The position numbers and the translations under genes are program-made. Below, piece by piece: positions 16,072 through 23,740 of a stretch of DNA of 64,000 nucleotides; position 1 is the first letter of the stretch, and each line of letters begins with the position of its first letter. The stretch comes from JBOFBH01 sp051657715 (GTDB lineage Bacteria > Actinomycetota > Actinomycetes > Actinomycetales > Angustibacteraceae), in the NCBI GenBank assembly GCA_051657715.1, contig JBOFLF010000064.1, positions 186,001-250,000 of the forward strand, written 5' to 3'. The notes beneath the pieces are model-generated. The model had not been told where the DNA came from, searched no databases, and worked only from the letters and a program-made list of their open reading frames with translations.

Positions 16072-17223
16072 ATGCCTGCTGTTGGCCATCAGCTACCTAG
16101 TTCCCCCGTCGGCGTGCATCGCGTAGTCGAACCGGCAGGTGTGCTTCCGCAAGCCGCCCAGCGGCTCGACGTTCGCCGGCAGCTGTGGCCTGATGAGACC
16201 CGGATCCGAGTTCAGACCCTCAACCTGGACGCGGCCTCGTACCGCCAGCTGCGGCAGGCCCATACCGCTGCGGACGGCTCGCTGAACGGTCAGGGCCTGC
16301 GCGCCGAGGTGCTGGCGATCGTCGCCACGCGCGGCAAGATGCAGAACCCGATCACGGGTTCCGGCGGCATGCTGCTCGGGGTGGTCGACGAGGTCGGCCC
16401 GCGCGCCAGTGTCGGACTGCGGGCGGGGGACCGGGTCGCCACCCTGGTCTCGTTGTCGTTGACCCCGTTGGTGATCGAGGACGACCTGCGCCGCTGGGAC
16501 GGCCGGGGCGAGCGGATCCCGGCCGACGGCTACGCGATCCTGTTCGGTCGCACCATCGCGGCCCGCCTCCCGGACGACCTGCCAGCGGAGCTGGCGCTCA
16601 TGGCGTTGGACGTGTGCGGGGCACCCGCGCTGGTCGACCGCGTCGTCCAGCGCCACGGCGGTACCGGCCGGTTGCCGACCGTGGTCGTCATCGGGGCAGC
16701 CGGCAAGTCCGGCTCCCTCGCCCTGGCTGCCGCTCGGCGCTGCGGCGCAGGACGCACCGTCGGGGTCGTGCCCACCGGCGGTGAAGAGTCCCTGCTCCGC
16801 GCTGCTGGGCTCTGCGATCACGTGGTGATCGCCGATGCGCGGGACCCGGTGCAGCTCGATGCTCGGGTTCGCCATGTCCTTGGCGGTGGCGCCGATGTCA
16901 CGGTGGTCTGTGTCGACGTCCCGGGCTGCGAGCACGGCGCGGTGTTGTGTACCGCCGACGGCGGCACCGTGGTGTTCTTCTCCATGGCCACCTCGTTCAG
17001 CGCGGCGGCGCTGGGTGCTGAAGGCTTGGCGGCGGACGTCACCATGCTGGTAGGCAACGGGTACCTGCCGGGTCATGCCGACCTGGCCCTGGACCTGCTG
17101 CGTGCCACGCCCGGCGTCCGTGCGCTGTTCGAGGCGCGTGCCCAGGCCGCTGCCAGCCAGGCCGCTGCCAGCCAGGACGCTGCCAGCCAGGACGCTGCCA
17201 GCCAGGACGGGGCACCACGATGA
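16072..17223 (+). CDS. kdd: L-erythro-3,5-diaminohexanoate dehydrogenase
   Basis: Kdd oxidatively deaminates 3,5-diaminohexanoate to 5-amino-3-oxohexanoate with NAD+, in the lysine fermentation route. The protein (383 residues) has ILAIVATRGKMQNP-like text (here EVLAIVATRGKMQNPITGSG), a catalytic-domain segment with GLRAGDRVATLVSLSLTPL, and a nucleotide-binding loop VVVIGAAGKSGSLALAAAR near residue 205. The C-terminus ends in a tail of four AASQ-type repeats with no known role. An AGGGAGGA site precedes the ATG. The stop overlaps kamD as ATGA. Confidence 0.88.
   Translation: MPAVGHQLPSSPVGVHRVVEPAGVLPQAAQRLDVRRQLWPDETRIRVQTLNLDAASYRQLRQAHTAADGSLNGQGLRAEVLAIVATRGKMQNPITGSGGMLLGVVDEVGPRASVGLRAGDRVATLVSLSLTPLVIEDDLRRWDGRGERIPADGYAILFGRTIAARLPDDLPAELALMALDVCGAPALVDRVVQRHGGTGRLPTVVVIGAAGKSGSLALAAARRCGAGRTVGVVPTGGEESLLRAAGLCDHVVIADARDPVQLDARVRHVLGGGADVTVVCVDVPGCEHGAVLCTADGGTVVFFSMATSFSAAALGAEGLAADVTMLVGNGYLPGHADLALDLLRATPGVRALFEARAQAAASQAAASQDAASQDAASQDGAPR
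17146..17205. repeat. 15-nt tandem repeat at the kdd C-terminus
   Basis: Four copies of G(C/A)CGCTGCCAGCCAG encode AAASQ/DAASQ units at the end of Kdd. The first base pair of each unit varies (two GCC, two GAC). Confidence 0.9.
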
Positions 17224-18815
17224 TCGGCACCGCAGGTAGCCGTCCCGTTCTCGAGCTGGATCCCCAGGTCGTCCGCATCGCTCGGCGGCTGGCCCGGCAG
17301 GCCGGCGCCCCGGTGGTGCGATTCGCCCGCACGCACACCACCGTGTCCGTGGAGCGGGCATTGCTGAGACTGGCTGGGCTCAGCGGGGCTGACGGTAAGC
17401 GGATCCCGTGGGTCAACCACCTGGTGGACGGGGTGCGAGCGTCGGTGGGTCTCGAGCACGGGATCGCGCTGCCGGTGTGGGACGCGTTGCGCCGAGATCA
17501 GGCGCCGGATCTGCTCACGCTGGCGCAGCAGGCCAGCAGCGGCGCGGTCTCCTTCCAGCTGCCGACCGGGCGGGACGCCGGCTTCGCCTACCGGGCGGCC
17601 CGACGCGCAGCGGCGGTCGGCGTCCGACGGATCGACCGCCGACGAGCCGAACGCGACCGCCTGGTCGCGCGGATCGGCGATGCTCCCCGCCGACCGTGGA
17701 TCTACCTCATCGTCGCCACCGGCGACATTCACGAGGACATCCCGCAGGCCCAGGCCGCGGCCCGCGAGGGAGCCGACGTCATCGCGGTGATCCGGTCCAC
17801 CGGGCAGAGCCTGCTGGACTACGTCCCGGAGGGCGCGACCCGTGAGGGGTACGCCGGCACCTACGCCACCCAGGAGAACTTCCGGCTGATGCGGACGGCG
17901 CTGGACGACGTCTCGCGGGAACTTGGTCGGTATGTGCGTCTGACCAACTACGCGTCCGGGTTGTGCATGCCGGAGATCGCGACGCTCGCCGGTTTGGAAC
18001 GACTCGACATGATGCTGAACGACTCGATGTACGGGATCCTCTTCCGGGACATCAACCCGGTTCGCACGTTCGTCGACCAGCGCTTCAGCCGCCAGGTGCA
18101 CGCTCGCGCGGGCATCGTCATCAACACCGGCGAGGACAACTACCTCACCACCGCGGACGCCATCGAGGCCGCGCACACGGTGACGGTCAGCCAGTTGCTC
18201 AACGAGTACTTCGCCAAGGAGGCTGGCTTGGCCGACTGGCAGCTGGGGCTCGGCCATGCGTTCGAGGTCGACCCCAGCGTGCCGGACAGCGTCCGGCTGG
18301 AGCTGGCACATGCTCTGCTCGCCCGCACGCTGTTCCCGCGGGCGCCGTTGAAATGGATGCCTCCCACGAAGCACATGACCGGTGATGTCTTCCGCGGCTA
18401 CCTGCTGGACGGCTTCTTCAACCTGGTCGGGGCGATGACCGGTCAGAGCATCCTGCTCGTCGGGATGATGACCGAGGCCGTGGTCACGCCGTTCCTGTCG
18501 GACCGGGACCTGGCGCTGCAGAACGTCCGGTACGTGTTGAACGCCGCCGGCGGCCTGACCGAGGACTTCCACCCCCCGCCGGACGGTTTCATCCAGACCC
18601 GCGCTCGGCGAGTGCTGTCCGAGGCGGTCGAGCTGTTGCAGCGGATTGTGGCCGACGGCGGCCGGGCCCCGCTGCTGACCGCGATCGGTGACGGCACCTT
18701 CGGCTTGATGAAGCGTCCCGCTGACGCCGGCAAGGGCCTGGGCGGCGTCGTGCGGCGTGCGGCGGGCTACCGCAACCCGGCTGTCGACCTCCTCGAGGAA
18801 GGGGCCACCCGATGA
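17220..18815 (+). CDS. kamD: Lysine 5,6-aminomutase alpha subunit
   Basis: KamD is the large subunit of the adenosylcobalamin- and PLP-dependent aminomutase that turns beta-lysine into 3,5-diaminohexanoate. At 531 residues it has the expected length. Family blocks include VDGVRASVGLEHGIALPVWD, IYLIVATGDIHEDIPQAQAAA, ADVIAVIRSTGQSLLDYVPEG, FGYAGTYATQENFRLMR-like text at about residue 210, MLNDSMYGILFRDINPVRT, AGIVINTGEDNYLTTADA and PPTKHMTGDVFRG. It overlaps kdd and kamE by 4 nt on each side, so the complex should be made in balanced amounts. Confidence 0.95.
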   Translation: MIGTAGSRPVLELDPQVVRIARRLARQAGAPVVRFARTHTTVSVERALLRLAGLSGADGKRIPWVNHLVDGVRASVGLEHGIALPVWDALRRDQAPDLLTLAQQASSGAVSFQLPTGRDAGFAYRAARRAAAVGVRRIDRRRAERDRLVARIGDAPRRPWIYLIVATGDIHEDIPQAQAAAREGADVIAVIRSTGQSLLDYVPEGATREGYAGTYATQENFRLMRTALDDVSRELGRYVRLTNYASGLCMPEIATLAGLERLDMMLNDSMYGILFRDINPVRTFVDQRFSRQVHARAGIVINTGEDNYLTTADAIEAAHTVTVSQLLNEYFAKEAGLADWQLGLGHAFEVDPSVPDSVRLELAHALLARTLFPRAPLKWMPPTKHMTGDVFRGYLLDGFFNLVGAMTGQSILLVGMMTEAVVTPFLSDRDLALQNVRYVLNAAGGLTEDFHPPPDGFIQTRARRVLSEAVELLQRIVADGGRAPLLTAIGDGTFGLMKRPADAGKGLGGVVRRAAGYRNPAVDLLEEGATR

Positions 18816-19723
18816 CCCGTGTCGTCACACCGCCGACCACCCCGGCGTCGCCCTCGCCTACGGAGCCACCCACCCTGTCGTCCTCACCCTCGGAGCTGTC
18901 ACCCACCCCGGCGTCGTCCATCCCGGCGTCGTCGCCCACCTCGTCGTCGCTGACGGGGCCGCCGACCGTGGTGCGCCCGTACGGCGACACCACCGGCGAC
19001 GGGATGGTGCAGGTCTCGTTCACGTTGCCGCTTCCGCATGACAAGCGGGCCGAGGGCGCGGCGTTGCAGCTGGCCGACAAGATGGGCCTGGCCCCGGCGA
19101 TGCTCGTGCACGCCAAGGCGATGGGTCCGCAGTTCACCTTCTTTGTGGTGTACGGCTCGGTCCGGCACCTGGTCGACGTCAGCCAGGTCGAGGTGCTCGA
19201 GCGGGAGTACCCGCTGCTGTCGCCCCCGGAGGTGGACGCGGCGATCCGCAGTCGGTTGCGGCGCAAGCTGGTGGTCGTCGGCGCGTGCATCGGCACCGAC
19301 GCGCACACCGTCGGGATCGACGCCATCCTCAACGTCAAGGGCTTCGCGGGGGAGAAGGGCTTGGAGTACTACCGGGAGGTCGATGTGGTGAACCTCGGAG
19401 CCCAGGTTCTCGTCCCCGACCTGGTCGAGCAGACGCGGGCTCGACGAGCGGATGCGGTCCTGGTGTCACAGGTGGTGACCCAGCGGGACGCCCACCTGCA
19501 CAACACGGCGCAGATGGCGGCGGCCTTCCAAGAGGCGTACCCCGCGGGACGTCGTCCGCTGCTGGTTGTCGGCGGTCCGCGGTTCGAGGGGACCGCGGCT
19601 GATCGTCTCGGTGTGGATCGGGTCTTCGGCCGGGGCACGACCCCGACCGAGGTCGCCAGCTTCCTGGTGCACGCCCTCGTCCCTGCATCCCCGGCCAGGT
19701 CCGCGCAGCGGAAGAGCTCGTGA
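18812..19723 (+). CDS. kamE: Lysine 5,6-aminomutase beta subunit
   Basis: KamE carries the cobalamin and PLP sites of the aminomutase. Residues 1-60 form a Ser/Thr/Pro-rich extension not typical of the family. The dimerisation region follows (GDGMVQVSFTLPLPHDKRAEG). The base-off B12 motif is GTDAHTVGIDAIL (DxHxxG) and the PLP lysine is expected in NVKGFAGEKGLEYY. The Rossmann end has VLVSQVVTQRDAHLHNTAQ and LLVVGGPRF. It overlaps kamD (ATGA) and kal (GTGA). Confidence 0.95.
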   Translation: MTRVVTPPTTPASPSPTEPPTLSSSPSELSPTPASSIPASSPTSSSLTGPPTVVRPYGDTTGDGMVQVSFTLPLPHDKRAEGAALQLADKMGLAPAMLVHAKAMGPQFTFFVVYGSVRHLVDVSQVEVLEREYPLLSPPEVDAAIRSRLRRKLVVVGACIGTDAHTVGIDAILNVKGFAGEKGLEYYREVDVVNLGAQVLVPDLVEQTRARRADAVLVSQVVTQRDAHLHNTAQMAAAFQEAYPAGRRPLLVVGGPRFEGTAADRLGVDRVFGRGTTPTEVASFLVHALVPASPARSAQRKSS

Positions 19724-20157
19724 ACGCCACGTCGATGCCGACCCCGAAGCCGGCGTCTGGACCGCAGCAGGGGTCGGATCCGCGGCTGGGTCTCGTCGTG
19801 ACGCATCGCCGGTACGTGCCCTACTCCCACAGCCACTACGCCGGGGACCTGGTGGATGGGGCGTACGTCCTGGGGTGCTTCGGCGATGTGGCCACCGAGG
19901 TGTGCATTCGTACCGATGGCGATGAGGGGTTGTTCGCTTCGTATACCGAGGTGCAGTTCCTTGGTCCAGTACGAGCCGGTGACGTGTTAGAGACGACCGC
20001 TCGAGTGGTGCGGATCGGTCGGCGTAGCCGCGATGTAGAGTTCGAAGCCCGGGTGCTGTGCCGCGCAAGGGCAGATCTCGATCCGTCCCGCTCCGAGGTG
20101 CTTCATCCTCCGGCAATGGTGGTGACGGCGCGAGGCACGGTCGTGGTACGCGGCTGA
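19720..20157 (+). CDS. kal: 3-aminobutyryl-CoA ammonia lyase (hotdog fold)
   Basis: Kal removes ammonia from L-3-aminobutyryl-CoA to give crotonyl-CoA in lysine fermentation. The protein is 145 residues, a single hotdog domain: GLVVTHRRYVPYSHSHYAGDLVDGA at the start, ASYTEVQFLGPVRAGDVLETTARVV in the middle and AMVVTARGTVVVRG at the end. The first ~20 residues are a low-complexity lead. The hotdog fold alone is not specific; the assignment leans on the SHYAGDLV block and the operon. GTGA overlap with kamE. It is the last gene of the operon; the keto acid cleavage enzyme kce is not in this window. Confidence 0.85.
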   Translation: MNATSMPTPKPASGPQQGSDPRLGLVVTHRRYVPYSHSHYAGDLVDGAYVLGCFGDVATEVCIRTDGDEGLFASYTEVQFLGPVRAGDVLETTARVVRIGRRSRDVEFEARVLCRARADLDPSRSEVLHPPAMVVTARGTVVVRG

Positions 20158-20563
20158 TCGGACGCGCTCCGACCTCTTACGGCGATCGACATGTAACTGT
20201 CATATGGATTGCAGAGCGTAGGACCGGACGCTGACCTGCACAGACTCCGGTTCTCGCAGGTCAAGGTGCAGTTGACAGCACAGCGGAGTCGAGTAACTTC
20301 GTTCCGTCGTCATCCGCGACATGAGTCAGCGGTGAGCCACTGCCGGGGTCAGCGGGCGTCGATGATGTCCGCCAGCCAGGCCCTCGGCACACTCACCCAG
20401 CCATCGTCGCGATGCATCGGACGGACCCGCCCGCTCAGTAGACAACGCCACTAACCCGCCAGCCAGCCGGGAAGCGGCGGCACCAACGGCGCGGCGGGTT
20501 CGTCCTGTCCCACCTCAACTGGTCGAAGCCGGCCAGCGAGATCGCTGTTCGCACCCGTCCGGG
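20158..20563. other. Gap between kal and lnt
   Basis: About 400 bases without a gene I can support; the open frames here look random. TTGACA at 20272-20277 and TAACTT at 20294-20299 are spaced 16 nt apart and could be a promoter of a small RNA or a long lnt leader. An AT-rich patch lies at about 20186-20215. No terminator hairpin with a T-run was seen after kal. Confidence 0.5.
20272..20299 (+). promoter_or_regulatory. Candidate sigma-70-type promoter
   Basis: TTGACA, a 16-nt spacer, then TAACTT. It points toward lnt about 280 nt away. Its transcript would have a long untranslated leader or be a separate RNA. Confidence 0.3.
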
Positions 20564-20569
20564 TAGCGT
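20564..20569 (+). promoter_or_regulatory. Leaderless -10 element for lnt
   Basis: TAGCGT ends 7 nt before the GTG at 20577, favouring that start over the GTG at 20568, which lies within the hexamer. Confidence 0.35.
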
Positions 20570-20576
20570 GAGATGC

Positions 20577-22247
20577 GTGAGGGCTGCGCGGTTGCGACGG
20601 TGGTCACCGCACCTGCTCGGTGTTCTCGGTGCCGTGGCTGCGGGGCTGATCTCGAGGCTGGCCTTTCCAGATCCTGGTTGGTGGCCATTGGCCCCGCTCG
20701 GGGTGGCGCTCTGGTTCATCGTGATGGCCACCCACCCGTCCATCCGGTCGACTGGCCGTCGGTTGTTTCTTCGTCGTGCCCGGTCCGGGGCGTTGCTGGG
20801 GGGCTGCTACGGGCTGGCTTTTTTCCTGCCGCTGGTGAGTTGGAGCGGCGTCTATGTCGGTCCGCTGCCCTGGTTGGCACTGGCAACGCTGCAGGCTGGC
20901 TATCTGGCGCTGCTCGGCGCAGCCTTGACCGCTGTGGTGCCGACCGCACGTGACCGGATCGGGACCGCCGTGCTCGGCTCCGCCGGTGCCGCGGCCTTGT
21001 TCGTCGGGCAGGAGGCGCTGCGCGCTCGGACGCCGTTCGGCGGCTTCCCGTGGGGTCGGATTGCGTTCTCGCAAGCCGACTCACCCTTCGGTCACCTCGC
21101 TGCGTGGGGGGGCGCGCCGCTGGTGGGATGTGCCGCGGTCTGGTGCGGTGGCCTGGCGGCCTGGGCCGGGTTGTCGATATGGCGGGTGGCTTGTCAGCGA
21201 GCGCCAGGCGTGCCCGGCGTCTTCGGAGCGATCGCCGGTGCCGGTATGTCCTGCCTTCTCGTGCTCAGTGGATGGGTCGTACCGCTTCCTGTTGCCGGAT
21301 CACCGGTGCAGGTTGCCGGCGTTCAAGGTGGCGTGGCTCGGCCTGGCCTCGACTTCAACGCCGAACGACGGGAGGTTCTCGACAACCATGCGCGGGGCAC
21401 AGTGGCGCTGGCCACCCGAGTCGACGAGGGCCGGTCAGCGCGTCCGGACCTGGTCATCTGGCCGGAGAACTCCTCCGATCTCGATCCGTTCGAGCAGGTG
21501 GACGCGCGGTCGGTGATCGACGGTGCGGTGAACCGTCTCGGGGCGCCAACCCTGGTCGGCGCCGTGTTGCGCAGGCCAGCCGGCCGATTGACGAACGCAT
21601 CGATCGTGTGGACCCCCGGTCGGGGGCCAGGAGAGTGGTACGCCAAGCGGCATCCGGTGCCGTTCGCGGAGTACATCCCGTACCGCGGGTTCTTTCGACG
21701 GATCAGTTCTCAGGTCGACCTGGTGCGCACCGACTTCGCGGCCGGCGATCGGGTCGGCGTCCTACCGGTAGGACCAGTTCGGGCTGGCGTCGCAATCTGT
21801 TTTGAGGTGGCATACGACGACCTGCTGCGGGACACCGTCCGTGAGGGAGCTGATCTGCTGGTGGTGCAGACCAACAACGCGACGTTCGGCGATACCGATG
21901 AAGCCGTGCAGCAGCTGGCGATGTCGAGGCTTCGAGCCATCGAGCACGGCCGGGCAGTGGCACACGTCTCGACGGTCGGGGTCAGCGCGTTGATCCTGCC
22001 CGACGGTCGCGAGGTGGCCACAGCCGGGCTGTTGACCACCGGGGTGGTGGAGGCACGGCTGCCGCGGCGCACCAGTCTCACGGTGGCGGATCGACTCGGT
22101 GGCTGGGTCGAGGGCGGCATCACCGTATTCGGGGTCACCGTCCTGCTGCTGAGCCAGCGACGCACACGCCGAAGGCCGGACTCTCAGGAGGTCTCTGCGA
22201 GCTCACCCATCACCGTCGAGGCTGATCAGGCGACGGCGCCCGGGTGA
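20577..22247 (+). CDS. lnt: Apolipoprotein N-acyltransferase
   Basis: Lnt adds the third acyl chain to the N-terminal cysteine of lipoproteins in the membrane. The protein is about 556 residues. The N-terminal half has several membrane segments with the conserved LVSWSGVYVGPLPWLAL and FGGFPWGRIAFSQADSP. The nitrilase-like half holds the catalytic Glu-Lys-Cys set in VIWPENSSDLDPF, YAKRHPVPFAEYIPYRGFF and GVAICFEVAYDDLLRD. A last membrane helix precedes the C-terminus. In M. tuberculosis the equivalent domain is fused to Ppm1; here it is separate and about 4.7 kb away. GTG at 20568 is a possible alternative start. Confidence 0.93.
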   Translation: MRAARLRRWSPHLLGVLGAVAAGLISRLAFPDPGWWPLAPLGVALWFIVMATHPSIRSTGRRLFLRRARSGALLGGCYGLAFFLPLVSWSGVYVGPLPWLALATLQAGYLALLGAALTAVVPTARDRIGTAVLGSAGAAALFVGQEALRARTPFGGFPWGRIAFSQADSPFGHLAAWGGAPLVGCAAVWCGGLAAWAGLSIWRVACQRAPGVPGVFGAIAGAGMSCLLVLSGWVVPLPVAGSPVQVAGVQGGVARPGLDFNAERREVLDNHARGTVALATRVDEGRSARPDLVIWPENSSDLDPFEQVDARSVIDGAVNRLGAPTLVGAVLRRPAGRLTNASIVWTPGRGPGEWYAKRHPVPFAEYIPYRGFFRRISSQVDLVRTDFAAGDRVGVLPVGPVRAGVAICFEVAYDDLLRDTVREGADLLVVQTNNATFGDTDEAVQQLAMSRLRAIEHGRAVAHVSTVGVSALILPDGREVATAGLLTTGVVEARLPRRTSLTVADRLGGWVEGGITVFGVTVLLLSQRRTRRRPDSQEVSASSPITVEADQATAPG

Positions 22248-22326
22248 ACCGTCGGGAACCGCGGTACAAGACAGCCGAGCGCTGATCGGGACTGCTTCGA
22301 CGTTGCCGGCAATCGGTCCTTTGAAG

Positions 22327-22338
22327 GTTGACGTCAAC
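22327..22338. repeat. 12-bp perfect palindrome over the conservon GTPase stop
   Basis: GTTGACGTCAAC reads the same on both strands and covers the stop codon of the GTPase gene, between convergent lnt and GTPase genes. Its role is unknown; it may be chance. Confidence 0.4.
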
Positions 22339-22978
22339 TGGTCACCGAGGCATATGGCCGCGCCAATCGCTTATTCCGCGCATGCTCGACGAGAGCGATG
22401 AGCGCGCTTTTGGTGTTCTCGCGGTCCCGAGCGTCGGTCGACAACACGGGTGTGGTGTCGGAGATGGCCAACGCCTCGCGCACGTCAGCCTCAGCGTGCT
22501 CCTGGCGTCCGTGGAAACGATTGATCGCCACGACGAACGGCAACTCAAGGTTTTCGAAGTAGTCGACGGCCGCGAAGCAGTCGCTCAGCCGCCGCGTGTC
22601 TACCAGCACGATCGCGCCGATCGCCCCACGGACGATCTCGTCCCACATAAACCAGAACCGGGTCTGCCCTGGGGTACCGAACAGATAGAGCACCAGCTCT
22701 GGATCCAGGGTGATCCGGCCGAAGTCCATCGCAACAGTCGTGGTGGTCTTGCCAGGGACCAAATGGTTGTCGTCGTGGTCCGTACCGACGGACGTCATCA
22801 CGGCTTCGGTGGTCAGCGGGGTGATCTCTGACACCGACCCCACGAGGGTGGTCTTGCCGGCTCCGAAACCGCCAGCGATGACGATCTTGGTTGATGTTGC
22901 CGGCCTGTCACGGCTTAAGGTGTGCCCCAAGGTCAGCGGTGCTGGCACCCCAGTTCCGTTAGAGGTTGCGGAGACCAC
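22334..22978 (-). CDS. Conservon small GTPase (CvnD-like)
   Basis: This MglA/Ras-like GTPase has 214 residues. The P-loop is GGFGAGKTTL near residue 36, the switch region holds TTTTVAMDFGRI, then YLFGTPGQTRFWFMWD (G3-like; DxxG becomes FGTPGQ), VLVDTRRLSDCF and the NRF base motif. It is the last gene of a four-gene conservon: sensor kinase, roadblock, DUF742, GTPase. These modules are thought to form a membrane-associated complex resembling GPCR/G-protein switches in actinobacteria. It overlaps the DUF742 gene by 20 nt. Direction is toward lnt. Confidence 0.92.
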   Translation of the reverse strand: MVSATSNGTGVPAPLTLGHTLSRDRPATSTKIVIAGGFGAGKTTLVGSVSEITPLTTEAVMTSVGTDHDDNHLVPGKTTTTVAMDFGRITLDPELVLYLFGTPGQTRFWFMWDEIVRGAIGAIVLVDTRRLSDCFAAVDYFENLELPFVVAINRFHGRQEHAEADVREALAISDTTPVLSTDARDRENTKSALIALVEHARNKRLARPYASVTS

Positions 22979-23333
22979 TGAGGACCCTTTCCAGGAAGAA
23001 AGCTTCCGCGCCGTCTGCGGTCGCTGGCTCGTGAACGATGAGCAGACCTTCGGCCACGAGGTCGTCTACCAGGATCCGTGCCACACCGACCGGAACCTCA
23101 AGGAGCGCGGCGACCTCAGCGAGGGAACGCACCTCTTCGCAGAGTGTCACGATGGCTTCGGCCTCGCCGTGGACATGGGCTGCTGTGTCGCGTGGCAAAA
23201 CGGACAGCAGGGCTTCGAGTGCGATGTGTTGTCGAGCTCGGGTGCGCCCACGGGTCATCGCATAGGGGCGCACCAACGGGCCAGTGGGTGGGTCCAGCGC
23301 GTCATCGCTCATCAGTGATTCCTGCACCGTCAT
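22959..23333 (-). CDS. DUF742 protein (conservon CvnC-like)
   Basis: This 124-residue protein has the DUF742 signature LVRPYAMTRGRTR near residue 20, then an HTH-like segment with EEVRSLAEVAALLEVPVGVARILVDDLVAEGLL, and a short tail ending FLERVLSGLRNL. It is a fixed partner of conservons; its job is not settled, perhaps linking the GTPase and roadblock proteins or binding DNA. The ATG overlaps the roadblock stop by 4 nt (ATGA). Confidence 0.92.
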   Translation of the reverse strand: MTVQESLMSDDALDPPTGPLVRPYAMTRGRTRARQHIALEALLSVLPRDTAAHVHGEAEAIVTLCEEVRSLAEVAALLEVPVGVARILVDDLVAEGLLIVHEPATADGAEAFFLERVLSGLRNL

Positions 23334-23740
23334 CGGGGGATGGTCTCGTGAATCGTGGATCGCAGGTCTGGAGTCAGCGCGTCACCGACCCGCTCGACAA
23401 GCAGCGCCATCTCGTACCCGACAAGACCGATGTCGCAGGACGGCGCGGCGAGCACCGCGAGGCAGGAGCCGTCACTGATCGACATCACCACCATGAAGCC
23501 CAGCTCCATCTCCACGACGGTCTGGGTGACTGCCCCGCCCTCGAAACAGCGTGCTGCGCCTTGCGTGAGACTAATGAGCCCTGAAGAGATCGCGGCAAGC
23601 TGGTCGGCGCGATCTCGTGGGAGGTCTTCAGAGACCGCGATGAGAAGGCCGTCCGCCGAGACACCGACAGCGTGTGCCACCCCTGGTACCCGTCGAGCGA
23701 GGTCGGCGACCAGCCAGCTGAGGTCATCGGCACTCTTCAT
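23330..23740 (-). CDS. Roadblock/LC7 domain protein (conservon CvnB-like)
   Basis: A 136-residue roadblock/LC7 protein, a likely partner and regulator of the GTPase. Typical text: LSWLVADLARRVPGVAHAVGVSADGLLIAVSEDL, then ADQLAAISSGLISLTQGAARCF and MELGFMVVMSISDGSCLAVLA. It overlaps the kinase stop by 4 nt (ATGA), so all four conservon genes are coupled. Confidence 0.94.
   Translation of the reverse strand: MKSADDLSWLVADLARRVPGVAHAVGVSADGLLIAVSEDLPRDRADQLAAISSGLISLTQGAARCFEGGAVTQTVVEMELGFMVVMSISDGSCLAVLAAPSCDIGLVGYEMALLVERVGDALTPDLRSTIHETIPR

Noticed and set aside
20209..20454. 81-codon open frame after kal
   Set aside because: No family pattern; the text looks like translated non-coding DNA.
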